Positions 8,753-17,189 of a stretch of 64,000 bases of DNA are shown in pieces; position 1 is the stretch's first letter; every line of letters begins with the position of its first letter. A program made the translations under genes and the position numbers. Origin of the DNA: Azospirillum sp. TSH100 (lineage in GTDB: Bacteria; Pseudomonadota; Alphaproteobacteria; Azospirillales; Azospirillaceae); the NCBI RefSeq assembly GCF_004923295.1, contig NZ_CP039637.1, forward strand, positions 186,001 to 250,000, written 5' to 3'. The notes beneath the pieces were generated by a model that saw only the letters and a list, made by a program, of their open reading frames with translations, was not told the origin of the DNA and made no database searches.

Positions 8753-10121
8753 CGTTCGCCCTCCGTCCGCTTCTTGTGAAGGAGTTCGCGCAGCTCGAAC
8801 ATTGACACCACCGGGATGAAGCGCAGCGCCAGGAAGAAACCGGTCAGGAACAGCCCCACCGACCCGGCCAGCGTCGCCCAGTCCCAGAAGGTCGGCATGA
8901 AGACGAACCAGCTCGATTCCGAATGGTTCCGGTGCAGGCTGCCGACGACGATCACGTAGCGTTCGATCCACATGCCGACCACCACGCACAGCGCCACCAG
9001 AAACAGCAGCGGCCGGTTCAGCCGAGCCGCCCGCACCCACAGGGTCTGAGGCAGGACGCCGTTCAGGACGATCTTCGCCCAGTACCAGGGGGCGTAATAG
9101 CCACCGAGCAGCGACATCGTCACGGTGATCTCGCGCTCCTCCCCCGGTAGAAGGGCATGAAGATCTCGATCAGGTAGCAGTAGGACAGTAGCAGGCTGGC
9201 GGTCAGCATCAGCCGCGCCAGTACATCGATGTGGCGCAGGGTGATGACGCCTTTGAGATCCAGCGCCCGGCGCAGTGGGATGACCAGCATCAGCACGACG
9301 GCGAAACCGGACAGCGCCGCGCCGAAGACGAAATAGGGCGGGAACTGCGTCTCGTGCCAGCCCGGCGTCAGGCCGCCGGCGAAATCCAGTCCGACGATGC
9401 TGTGGATGGAGCAGACCAGCGGCGCCATCAGGGCGGCGAACAGCCCGTAGAGCATCCTGAACTGGCGCCAGTGCTGCGACGATCCCTGCCAACCCAGCGC
9501 CAGCAACCCGTACAGCACCCGCTGCCAGCGTCGCCGCGCCCGGTCGCGCAGGGTGGCGAGATCGGGGAGAAGGCCGACATACCAGAACAGCGCCGATCCG
9601 GCGACATAGACCAGGATGGCGACGAAATCCCAGTGCAGCGGACTGCGGAACTGCGGCCACAGCGCCATCGTGTTGGGATAGGGGAACAGCCAATAGAAAT
9701 ACCACCAGCGCCCGAGATGGATGATCGGCATGATCCCGGCGCAGGCGACGCAGAACACCGTCATGGTCTCGGCAATGCGGCTGGTGGCGCTGCGCCAGTC
9801 CGAGCGGGTCAGGAAGAACAGCGCGGAGATCAGCGTGCCGCCGCTCGCCATGCCGACCCACCAGACATAGTTGCCGATGGCGAAGCCCCAGGCGATCGGC
9901 CAGTTGATGCCCCAGATACCGACGCTACGGATGAACAGCCAGCCGACCGCCACCACGAACAGGACGAACAGCCCGAACGACAGCCCGAAGCCGACCCACC
10001 ACCACAGGGGCGTGCGGCGTTCCAGCACGAGGTCGCTGACATGCACCGTCACCGCCATCGCGGTCACGCCCGGCTCGACCACCCGTGTCAGATCCCGTTG
10101 GGTATCGGGCAAGGTGCTCAC
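8749..10121 (-). pseudogene. actC: alternative complex III subunit ActC (NrfD/PsrC family), broken by a frameshift in this sequence
   Basis: ActC is the quinol-binding membrane subunit. Residues 1-333 read normally from ATG 10121 (helices including IAWGFAIGNYVWWVGMASGG and PIIHLGRWWYFYW) and reach YLIEIFMPFYRG, then run into a stop at 9120. The rest of the family sequence (YYAPWYWAKIVLNGVLPQ, then GMWIERYVIVVGSLHR) continues in another frame and ends at 8749, overlapping actD as ATGA. One added G in the run of five at 9141-9145 joins both halves without loss, giving a protein of roughly 457 residues, the usual ActC length. So the lesion is a one-base deletion, either real or a base-calling error. 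If real, the complex could not be made. Confidence 0.9.
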
Positions 10122-10125
10122 CGGC

Positions 10126-13098
10126 TCATACCTCCTGAATGTCCGGGTTCGGGTTGCGCAGCCGCGCCTCGTAGGTCGTGCGCGGCCGGGTGTTCAGTTC
10201 GGTCAGCAGGCCGTAATCCAGTGGGCTCGCCTTGCGGCGGCTGACCGCGCTGTCGGGGTCGTTCAGGTCGCCGAAGACTATGGCCTCGGCCGGACAGGCC
10301 TGCTGGCAGGCGGTCTTCACCTCGCCGTCGCGGATCGGCCGGTTCTCGCGGTCGGCGGTGATGCGGGCGTTGCGGATGCGCTGGATGCAGTAGGTGCATT
10401 TCTCCATGACGCCACGCGCCCGAACGGAGACGTCGGGGTTCCATGACATCGACAGCCGGTTGTCGTCGCCGGAATAGTTGAAGTAATTGAAGCGCCGGAC
10501 CTTGTAGGGGCAGTTGTTGGAGCAGAACCGCGTGCCGACGCATCGGTTGTAGACCATGACGTTCAGCCCGTCGGTGTCGTGCATGGTGGCGGCGACCGGG
10601 CAGACCACCTCGCAGGGCGCGTTCTCGCAATGCATGCAGGTCATCGGCTGGAAAAAGGTCTGCTCCGGCGCCGCTGCCTCGCCTTCGTACCAAGTGTCGA
10701 TGCGGATCCAGTGCATCTGGCGGTTCCGCAGCACCTCCTCCTTGCCGACGACGGCGATGTTGTTCTCCCCCTGGCAGGCGGCGGTGCAGCCGTTGCAGCC
10801 GATGCAGGCATTCAGGTTGATCGCCATGCCCCAGGCGTTGCGCGGATACTCGTAATCCGGATAGAGCGAGTGTTCCGGCTCCCTGCGCTTGGCGAAGCCG
10901 GGATCCTGGCGGAACTCCTCCAGCGTGGCGTGACGGACCGGATCGGGGCTGTCGATCATCTGGTGGTGCTGGGTGGCGGCCAGCCGGTGGGTCTCCCCGG
11001 TCCTGCGCAGTTCCACCCCCGGCAACTGCCAGTGATGGTCCAGTGTCCGCAGACGGAAGGCGTCGAAGCCGACGCCACGCCCGACCCGTCCCACCACCCG
11101 CCGGCCGAAGCCGAAGGGCAGGGTGACGCAATCCATTACATGGCCGGGGAGCAGCCAGACCGGCGCCAGAACCCGGCCGGTGGTGGTCCGAACCTCCACC
11201 ACATCCTCGGTCTTCAGGTCCAGCCGCTCCGCGGTCGCCGGGGCGATCAGCAGGGCGTTGTCCCAGGTCAGGGTGGTGAAGGGCCGCGGTAACTCCTGCA
11301 ACCAGCCGAGATTGGCATAGCGCCCGTCCCGCAGCCATGGGTCCGGCCGGAACAGAACTGTCAGCGTGCCATCGGCCCGTGCCGTGACCGGTGGCAGGCG
11401 GTCCGCCAAGTCGGGCAACAGCGAAACGGTAGCCTGCCCGGCGGCGCTGTCCGATACCACGCCCAGCCGCAGTGCATCGGTCCACAGCAGCTCCGTATCA
11501 CCCTTGCCCCGGGAGTGCTCCATCCAGGTCTGCCGAACGATGGCGTAACCGTCGGGCCGGGTCTCCCCGTCGAGGACGGCCAGCAGCTCGTGCGGCGACC
11601 AGCCGCCCCACAGCGGCTTGATCTGTGGCTGCTGGATGGTGACGGTGCCGTCGAAGGCTCGCGCATCGCCCCATCGCTCCAGTTCATGTGCTTCCGGCAC
11701 ATGCCAGCTGCAGAGCATGGCGGTTTCGTCCGGCGCGGTGCCAAGATGGACGGACAACGGCACCTTTCCCAGTGCGCCGGCGAAATCGAGGTCGGCGGGT
11801 GCGTTAAAAACCGGGTTGGCGCCGAGGATCAGCAGCGTGTCGACCCGCCCGGCCGCCATGTCGGCGACCAGCCCCTTGATCGACCCCCCATGGTCCACCG
11901 GATCTGCCTCCACCGGCTCGATGTGGCTGATCGTTCGGCCCGGCGCGCCCAGCGCCTCGTTGATGGCGTGCACCAGCGCATGCACGGCGGGCGGCTGCGC
12001 CGGCCCGGCATGAACCAGCGCCGCGCCATGGTTGGCGGACAGGTCGCGGGCGACGGCGCCCAGCCAGCCGGGGGCGCCCTGACGCCACTCCGCCGGCCCG
12101 GTACCAAGCTCGGCGGCCAGTGCCCGCACCATCGCTTCCACCTCGTCCGGGTGGACGACGAAACGGTGATCGGCGCGGGCTCCGGCCAGGGTGGGCGTGC
12201 TTTCCATCGCATAGAGGCGGCTCATCTCCACCGAGCGTCCCTCTTCCGCCCCGCGGCGGCGGCGGGCGAAGTCGCGGGCGTAACGCAGATGGCCCGGCGC
12301 GCTGTCGAGAAAGTCGCTCTCCACCGCCAGGATCACCTTGGCTTTGTCGAGATGCAGCGTCGTGTCCACCGGTCGTCCGAAAGCCAGCACCGCCCCGGTC
12401 CGCAGCGTGTCGCGTCCGTCGGCCTCCCACCGGTGCCACTGCATTGCCGGAAAGCGCTGCCTCAGCGCACCGATCTGCCGTGCCAGCGTGGGCGAGGTGA
12501 CGGTCTCGGTCAGCAGTCGCAACCCGCCACCGCCGCGTGCGGCCAGGGCGGGCAGGCGGTCGACCAGCGCCTTGACCATCCCGTTGGTGCTCGCCGCCCG
12601 GCCCGCGTTCAGCACGGTGCGTGAGCGGTCGGGGTCGTAGAGGTCGAGGATGCTGGCCTGGATGATCGGGTCGAGCGCGCCCAGGCTGGCGGGATGGTCG
12701 GGATTGCCCTCCAGCTGCACCGGGCGTCCCATCTGGTGAATTGCCAGTACGCCGTCGGCATAGCCGCCGCGGGTGACGGCTGTGGCGAAATGGCGGGCGA
12801 CGCCGGGCACCAGCTCGGGCGGCATGGTGACGTAGGGGATGGCTTTCTCCTCCGCCTCTCCCGGCCCGCAGCCCGAAAGCCCGGCCAGCGCAAAGGAGGC
12901 GCCCATCAGCTCCAGCAGCCGGCGGCGGCCGACACGCGCGTCCGCGAGGTCCGGCAGGCCGGGGAAATCGGCGCGCAGCATCTCCAGCACGGCCGGCTCG
13001 CGCGACAGCTCGTCCAGGCTGCGCCACAGCGCCCGGCCGCTCCGGCCGGCCAGCCGGCCTTCGATCCGCCGGGCCAGCTCCTCCCGCCGCCCGGTCAT
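10126..13098 (-). CDS. actB: alternative complex III subunit ActB, molybdopterin-oxidoreductase-like iron-sulfur protein
   Basis: A 990-residue periplasm-facing protein. The first two thirds resemble the molybdopterin oxidoreductase fold but, as in all ActB, are not expected to bind molybdenum. A variant twin-arginine region (RVGRRRLLELMGASFALAGLSGC, residues near 55-80) marks export. The C-terminal part is a PsrB/NrfC-type ferredoxin domain: fifteen cysteines between about residues 765 and 935 (CIGCNGCTAAC, CMHCENAPCEVVC, CVGTRFCSNNC, CTYC, CQQAC), fitting three 4Fe-4S and one 3Fe-4S cluster. It passes electrons from quinol to the haem subunits. The ATG at 13098 sits in an ATGA with the reconstructed end of actA. 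A much longer reading to 13767 is out of frame with actA. Confidence 0.94.
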   Translation of the reverse strand: MTGRREELARRIEGRLAGRSGRALWRSLDELSREPAVLEMLRADFPGLPDLADARVGRRRLLELMGASFALAGLSGCGPGEAEEKAIPYVTMPPELVPGVARHFATAVTRGGYADGVLAIHQMGRPVQLEGNPDHPASLGALDPIIQASILDLYDPDRSRTVLNAGRAASTNGMVKALVDRLPALAARGGGGLRLLTETVTSPTLARQIGALRQRFPAMQWHRWEADGRDTLRTGAVLAFGRPVDTTLHLDKAKVILAVESDFLDSAPGHLRYARDFARRRRGAEEGRSVEMSRLYAMESTPTLAGARADHRFVVHPDEVEAMVRALAAELGTGPAEWRQGAPGWLGAVARDLSANHGAALVHAGPAQPPAVHALVHAINEALGAPGRTISHIEPVEADPVDHGGSIKGLVADMAAGRVDTLLILGANPVFNAPADLDFAGALGKVPLSVHLGTAPDETAMLCSWHVPEAHELERWGDARAFDGTVTIQQPQIKPLWGGWSPHELLAVLDGETRPDGYAIVRQTWMEHSRGKGDTELLWTDALRLGVVSDSAAGQATVSLLPDLADRLPPVTARADGTLTVLFRPDPWLRDGRYANLGWLQELPRPFTTLTWDNALLIAPATAERLDLKTEDVVEVRTTTGRVLAPVWLLPGHVMDCVTLPFGFGRRVVGRVGRGVGFDAFRLRTLDHHWQLPGVELRRTGETHRLAATQHHQMIDSPDPVRHATLEEFRQDPGFAKRREPEHSLYPDYEYPRNAWGMAINLNACIGCNGCTAACQGENNIAVVGKEEVLRNRQMHWIRIDTWYEGEAAAPEQTFFQPMTCMHCENAPCEVVCPVAATMHDTDGLNVMVYNRCVGTRFCSNNCPYKVRRFNYFNYSGDDNRLSMSWNPDVSVRARGVMEKCTYCIQRIRNARITADRENRPIRDGEVKTACQQACPAEAIVFGDLNDPDSAVSRRKASPLDYGLLTELNTRPRTTYEARLRNPNPDIQEV

Positions 13099-13142
13099 CG
13101 GTGGCACACCGAGCAGTCGGACAGGGTTTCGGGATGGATGTG

Positions 13143-13748
13143 CTAGCGCGCCATCAGCTGCTTGCCGTCGGGCGTCGCCGCGGTCCGCTTCCAGTCCATG
13201 TCGAAGACTGCCTCCTTCGGGCGGAGGTTGGGGGCGGGGTCGCGATGGCAGTCGAGGCACCAGCTCATCCGCAGGCTCGCTCCCTTCCAGGTCAGGGGCA
13301 TGCTGTCCACCGGCCCGTGGCAGGTGGCGCAGCCGACGCCCTTGGCGACATGGATACCGTGGTTGAAGAAGACGTAGTCGGGCAGCGTGTTGACCCGGTT
13401 CCAGCGGATCGGCGTTCCGCTGGTCAGGCTCTGGCGCACCGGGGCCAGCAGTGCCGCGTTGGTCCAGATCTGCGAATGGCAGGTCATGCAGGTGTGGGTC
13501 GGCGGCAGGCCGGCGTTGGCCGACACCTCCACCGACGTGTGGCAATAGCGGCAGTCCAGTCCCAGCCCGCCGACGTGATGTTCGTGGCTGAAGGGAACCG
13601 GCTGCGGCTGCACTATGCCGACCCGGGTCGCATAGGTGGTGTTGGGGAAGAACCACGCGCCACCGACCAGCGTGACCAGCCCGGCCAGCAGGGTGTAGAG
13701 CACCAGTTTGGTCAGAATGTTGGCGGTGGGGCTGAAGACACCCGGCAC
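13143..13748 (-). CDS. actA: alternative complex III subunit ActA, multihaem cytochrome c, truncated by an amber codon
   Basis: First gene of the respiratory operon, 201 residues as written. An N-terminal anchor helix (about 13-33) precedes four haem motifs: CRYCH at 66-70, CMTCH at 87-91, CATCH at 140-144 and CLDCH at 164-168. ActA of this family normally has five haems. The stop is TAG at codon 202; the same frame goes on for fifteen more codons, HIHPETLSDCSVCHR, then TGA at 13095. These contain the missing fifth motif, CSVCH, and the TGA overlaps the actB ATG in the same ATGA pattern used elsewhere in the operon. The full-length gene is therefore 13095-13748 with one nonsense change. Confidence 0.93.
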   Translation of the reverse strand: MPGVFSPTANILTKLVLYTLLAGLVTLVGGAWFFPNTTYATRVGIVQPQPVPFSHEHHVGGLGLDCRYCHTSVEVSANAGLPPTHTCMTCHSQIWTNAALLAPVRQSLTSGTPIRWNRVNTLPDYVFFNHGIHVAKGVGCATCHGPVDSMPLTWKGASLRMSWCLDCHRDPAPNLRPKEAVFDMDWKRTAATPDGKQLMAR

Positions 13749-13930
13749 GGCTCAAGATCCCCGTCACGCCGCCGGGGCGGCCGAATGGAAGGGGCTTGCG
13801 TCCGCACGCGGCCCCACCGCTACAAGGGACTGTTCGCCGTCAGGTTCCATGCCGTGGTCGGACTAGCCCGACTGCCCCGGTCATGCTGCGCCAATCGGAC
13901 AGCTTGGCCGCCCCGTCGCCTGCATCCGGG

Positions 13931-14839
13931 TCAGGTCCCCGGAATGACCCTCTGGAGTGCCAGGGTCAGCGGAAAGCAGAAGGCTGCCCCAAGCGCGAGC
14001 GGAACAGTCGGACCCGATCCGGCGGCGGCGATCAGCACCCCATCGTAGAGCGCGATCGCGGCGATCAGCACCGCAACGGCGCGCGGCACGTCGCCGGGCG
14101 CGCGGCGAAACAGCCGGTGCACGGCCCAGCCCGCCGCCGCGGCCAGGGCGACCCACAGCACCAGCGCCGCCGGATTGCCGAGCGAGACCCACAGCGCCCC
14201 TGTCAGCGGAACCGCAAGCACGGCCAGCGGCCAGGCATTATCCAGCCGGTCGTAGGCCTCTTGTCGGGCGGCGAAGGTCAGCCCGACCACAAGGCAGAAC
14301 AGCCCGCCCGCCCCCAGCAGCATCGACGGTGCCAGCGCTCCGGCCCCAACGACCGCCGACGCGCTGGCATAGGACAACAGGCGGCACAGCCCCATGATCG
14401 CCGGGGCCGCCAAGGTACGCTTGTGCAGGATGTCGTAAAGCAGGATCGCCCCTGCCAGCAGCCCGCCGCATAGCCCGGCTGCCGGCCCGTTAACCGCCGC
14501 CAGGGCGACGCCCAGTCCGATCAGTGCGAAGCCGGCGGCGAACACCGCGCCGCGGGCGGCATCGCCCTTGGGAATGGGGCGAACTGGCCGTTCCCGTGCG
14601 TCGATTTCCGCATCGAAGGCATCGTTCAGGTACATGCCGCCGACATAGAACAGCGCCAGCACGATGGCCGCGCGGGCAACACCGCCGACGAGTTCCCCGC
14701 CGGACATGCCGTCCTGCGCCCCGGCGCCGGCCAGCGCGATGGCGGCCATGGCGTTGCTCAGCACCGTCGGCAGGTTCGACACCCGGCCGAGGATCAGGGC
14801 CGCGCGCGGGCGGATCAGGACAGCCGTTCCAACACCCAT
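13931..14839 (-). CDS. eboC: EboC, UbiA-family prenyltransferase
   Basis: A 302-residue membrane protein of the UbiA superfamily with eight or nine hydrophobic segments. The prenyl-diphosphate-binding aspartate motif is visible as YLNDAFDAEIDARERP near residues 70-85; the second Asp motif is weaker (YDRLDNAW near residue 200). UbiA enzymes transfer isoprenoid chains onto aromatic or cyclic acceptors at the membrane. It is the last gene of the six-gene ebo operon and overlaps eboE by 25 bases. The acceptor is unknown. The ebo set of scytonemin-producing cyanobacteria, and a related set in Pseudomonas fluorescens that affects nematode grazing, include this same enzyme type, which supports the name EboC. 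Confidence 0.85.
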   Translation of the reverse strand: MGVGTAVLIRPRAALILGRVSNLPTVLSNAMAAIALAGAGAQDGMSGGELVGGVARAAIVLALFYVGGMYLNDAFDAEIDARERPVRPIPKGDAARGAVFAAGFALIGLGVALAAVNGPAAGLCGGLLAGAILLYDILHKRTLAAPAIMGLCRLLSYASASAVVGAGALAPSMLLGAGGLFCLVVGLTFAARQEAYDRLDNAWPLAVLAVPLTGALWVSLGNPAALVLWVALAAAAGWAVHRLFRRAPGDVPRAVAVLIAAIALYDGVLIAAAGSGPTVPLALGAAFCFPLTLALQRVIPGT

Positions 14840-15996
14840 CGCAGTTCCTTTTCGATTCCGTCGACGACGCTCATGGCCCCCGCCCCGCAGGCTTCGGCGG
14901 GCAGGACGTTCCAGGTGTAGGTTTCGACCTCCAGATGCGGCGCCACCGGCCGGTCGCGGTGGATCGCCAGCAACCTCTCCAGCGCGCCGCGGGTGGACTC
15001 AAGCGGCGCTTCCGGTTCGGCGAAGACCGGCACATGGAAATGGACCCGCCATTCCTCATCGTCGTTGCCGGCGCTTTCCAACGCCTGCGGCAGGTCGACG
15101 AAGTGCCGCACCGTCCCGTCCGCCGCGCGGGCGACGGTCTGGTGGAGATAGACCGCATCGCGGAAGGCGGCGATGCGCGCCCGCGCCAACTCGTCCATCC
15201 GGGCGACCCGCAGAGCGGCGCTCAGCTGCACCTTGTGGATCGGGATGCCGGCTGCGGCCAGGGTTCCCAGCGTCTCCGCCGGGTCCTCGAAATTGACCGC
15301 CATGTGGCAGACATCCAGGCACAGGCCGAGATGGCGCGGCAGTGCCGCCGCCGCCTCGTCCGCCCTCAGCCCGGCGAGGGAGCCCAGCCGTTTCGCCGCC
15401 TCGTCGGTGAACAAATGCGCGCCGAAGAAGGCGACGGCGTCGGCGGTTCGGTCCAGCAGGCACCAGGGCTCCGGTTCCAGCGCCAGCGCCACGGTGCGGC
15501 CGGTCGCCCGTTCCAGCCGGACCAGCCCGGCGACGCTCCGCAACAGTCCGTCGGCCACCGCCGCTTCCCGCCCGGTCACGCGCGGGGCGTAACCGCCGGG
15601 CACGGTGCTGATGGTGGCGAGCGTACCCGCTGGGACCAGTGCTGCCATGGTCTCGGCCAGCGACAGGCTGTAGGCAACCCGCTCCGCCGTTGTCCAGTCC
15701 GGCTCGTAGACGGCCTGCTTGACCGGTACGCCGTGGAAGCGGCCATAGGGGAAGCCGTTCATGGTGAATGCTGCGAACCCCTCGCCCTCGAAGATCGCTG
15801 CCAGTTCCGTTGCCACCTCCGCTTCCGCCGCAGCCTCCGCCGACAGGCGTAGCCCGACGCCAAACGGTTGGTCGGGACAGAGCCGGCGCCTGATCTCCCG
15901 CACTGGCCCCAGCAGGGCCGCCCGAACCTCGGCGAAGCTCTGGGTCGGGTGGACATTCAGGCAATAGCCGAGCGTGCCGCCGCCGGGCAGGCGCAT
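14815..15996 (-). CDS. eboE: EboE, xylose-isomerase-like TIM-barrel protein
   Basis: A 393-residue protein annotated in other genomes as metabolite traffic protein EboE. It has the sugar-phosphate-isomerase-like TIM barrel: LGYCLNVHPTQSFAEV at the N-terminus, TMNGFPYGRFHG near residue 85, ALEPEPWCLLD near 185, LGLCLDVCHMAVNFEDP near 250, and VETYTWNVLP near 365. Histidine, glutamate and aspartate residues at these strand ends are suitable metal ligands. The ATG at 15996 shares one base with the eboD stop (TGATG), which fixes the start; the open frame upstream is an eboD shadow. Its substrate is unknown, probably the same cyclic intermediate handled by EboD. Confidence 0.85.
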   Translation of the reverse strand: MRLPGGGTLGYCLNVHPTQSFAEVRAALLGPVREIRRRLCPDQPFGVGLRLSAEAAAEAEVATELAAIFEGEGFAAFTMNGFPYGRFHGVPVKQAVYEPDWTTAERVAYSLSLAETMAALVPAGTLATISTVPGGYAPRVTGREAAVADGLLRSVAGLVRLERATGRTVALALEPEPWCLLDRTADAVAFFGAHLFTDEAAKRLGSLAGLRADEAAAALPRHLGLCLDVCHMAVNFEDPAETLGTLAAAGIPIHKVQLSAALRVARMDELARARIAAFRDAVYLHQTVARAADGTVRHFVDLPQALESAGNDDEEWRVHFHVPVFAEPEAPLESTRGALERLLAIHRDRPVAPHLEVETYTWNVLPAEACGAGAMSVVDGIEKELRWVLERLS

Positions 15997-17189
15997 CAGG
16001 CTGTCTCCCGTGCCGACAGCCAGCCGATGGCGCTTTCGACCAGAGCGGCGTCCATGTCGTTCACCTCGACCCCCAGGCCGATCCCGGCCAGCAGCGTGAT
16101 GGTCAGTCGGCCGCCCAGATGTTCGCGGAATTCCTCCAGCCCGGCCAGCACCAGCGGCCGGCCGGCGTCGTCGCGGCGGGCCAGCGCCGTGTGCCACAGG
16201 CGGAAGCCCAGATGCTCCAGCAGGACGGCGACGCGCACATCCTCGCCTTCCGGCAGCAGGCCGGCCAGCACCGAATAGCGGGTGTCGAGCGCGATGCCGA
16301 TCGCCACCGCCTCGCCATGGCGCAGATGGTTGCGGCTCAATGTTTCCAGCTTGTGCGCGGACCAGTGGCCGAAATCGAGCGGTCGGGCGCTGCCCTGCTC
16401 GAACGGGTCGCCGCCTCCGGCGATCTGGCGCATGTGCAGCTCAGCGCAGCGGCGTATCAGGTGGGCGACGGCCTCAGGCTCGAACAGGGTCAGCGCATCG
16501 GCCGACCGTTCCAGCCACTCGAAAAAGGTACTGTCGCGGATCAGCGCCACCTTCACCGCCTCAGCCATGCCGGCGATGCGGTCGCGCTGGGGCAGGCTGT
16601 CGAGGAAGGCGGCATCGTTGACCACCGCCCAGGGCGGGGAGAAGGTGCCGATCTGATTCTTGGCGCCGTTCATGTTGATGGCGTTCTTCACCCCGACGCC
16701 GGAATCATTCTGCGCCAGCACCGTGGTCGGTATGCGCACCAGCCGCACGCCGCGATGCGCGGTGGAGGCGGCGAGCCCCACCGCGTCGAGGAAGGCGCCG
16801 CCGCCGACCGCCAGCACGTAGGAATGGCGGTCGATGCTGTTGCCGAGGATGGCGTCGTGCATCTGGCCGATCAGCGCCGGGTCGTTCTTCACCGCTTCCC
16901 CGCCCGGCAGCAGGCGCGGCGGCGCCACCAGGTTCGGCAGATCGTCGCGCGCGGCGAAATGGGCGGCGATGTCCGCCGGCAGGGTCGGATGCCCGTCCAG
17001 CACGCCCATGTCGACGAAGGCGACACAGCGCGGGCGCGGGTCTGCCCCCGCTGCGCCCATGGCCTCGGCCAGGGTGGCATTCGCCGGATCGAAGGCGCCG
17101 CGGGTGAAGGCGACGGCATAGTCGAAGGTGACCGTGAAGTGCTGGCGGACGATCGAGGAATGGGCGTCCGGATGGAGCAGGGAGGTCAT
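15996..17189 (-). CDS. eboD: EboD, 3-dehydroquinate synthase-like cyclase
   Basis: A 397-residue member of the sugar phosphate cyclase superfamily (AroB-like). NAD-binding is shown by LAVGGGAFLDAVGLAAS near residues 128-144. The expected metal ligands are present: a glutamate in AGMAEAVKVALI, the first histidine in LDFGHWSAHKLE and the second in LRHGEAVAIGI. IPTTVLAQNDSGVGVKNAIN supplies the substrate loop. It is probably not the housekeeping AroB, because it sits inside the ebo operon and is longer and more divergent than AroB. It overlaps eboF at its start (ATGA). The product is likely a cyclitol or dehydroquinate-like ring; this is inference from the fold. Confidence 0.88.
   Translation of the reverse strand: MTSLLHPDAHSSIVRQHFTVTFDYAVAFTRGAFDPANATLAEAMGAAGADPRPRCVAFVDMGVLDGHPTLPADIAAHFAARDDLPNLVAPPRLLPGGEAVKNDPALIGQMHDAILGNSIDRHSYVLAVGGGAFLDAVGLAASTAHRGVRLVRIPTTVLAQNDSGVGVKNAINMNGAKNQIGTFSPPWAVVNDAAFLDSLPQRDRIAGMAEAVKVALIRDSTFFEWLERSADALTLFEPEAVAHLIRRCAELHMRQIAGGGDPFEQGSARPLDFGHWSAHKLETLSRNHLRHGEAVAIGIALDTRYSVLAGLLPEGEDVRVAVLLEHLGFRLWHTALARRDDAGRPLVLAGLEEFREHLGGRLTITLLAGIGLGVEVNDMDAALVESAIGWLSARETA

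Noticed and set aside
9120-9150. Programmed ribosomal frameshifting in actC
   Set aside because: A G5 run could slip, but no slippery heptamer, no downstream structure by eye, and no precedent in ActC; a deletion or base-call error is simpler.
10126-13767. A 1213-residue open frame that seems to fuse ActA-region sequence to ActB
   Set aside because: Its first 220 residues are Pro/Arg/His-rich and out of frame with the clear haem motifs of actA; the real ActB begins at 13098.
15996-17189. Housekeeping 3-dehydroquinate synthase AroB
   Set aside because: The gene is embedded in the ebo operon with no aroK or other shikimate genes and differs in length from AroB; EboD fits better.
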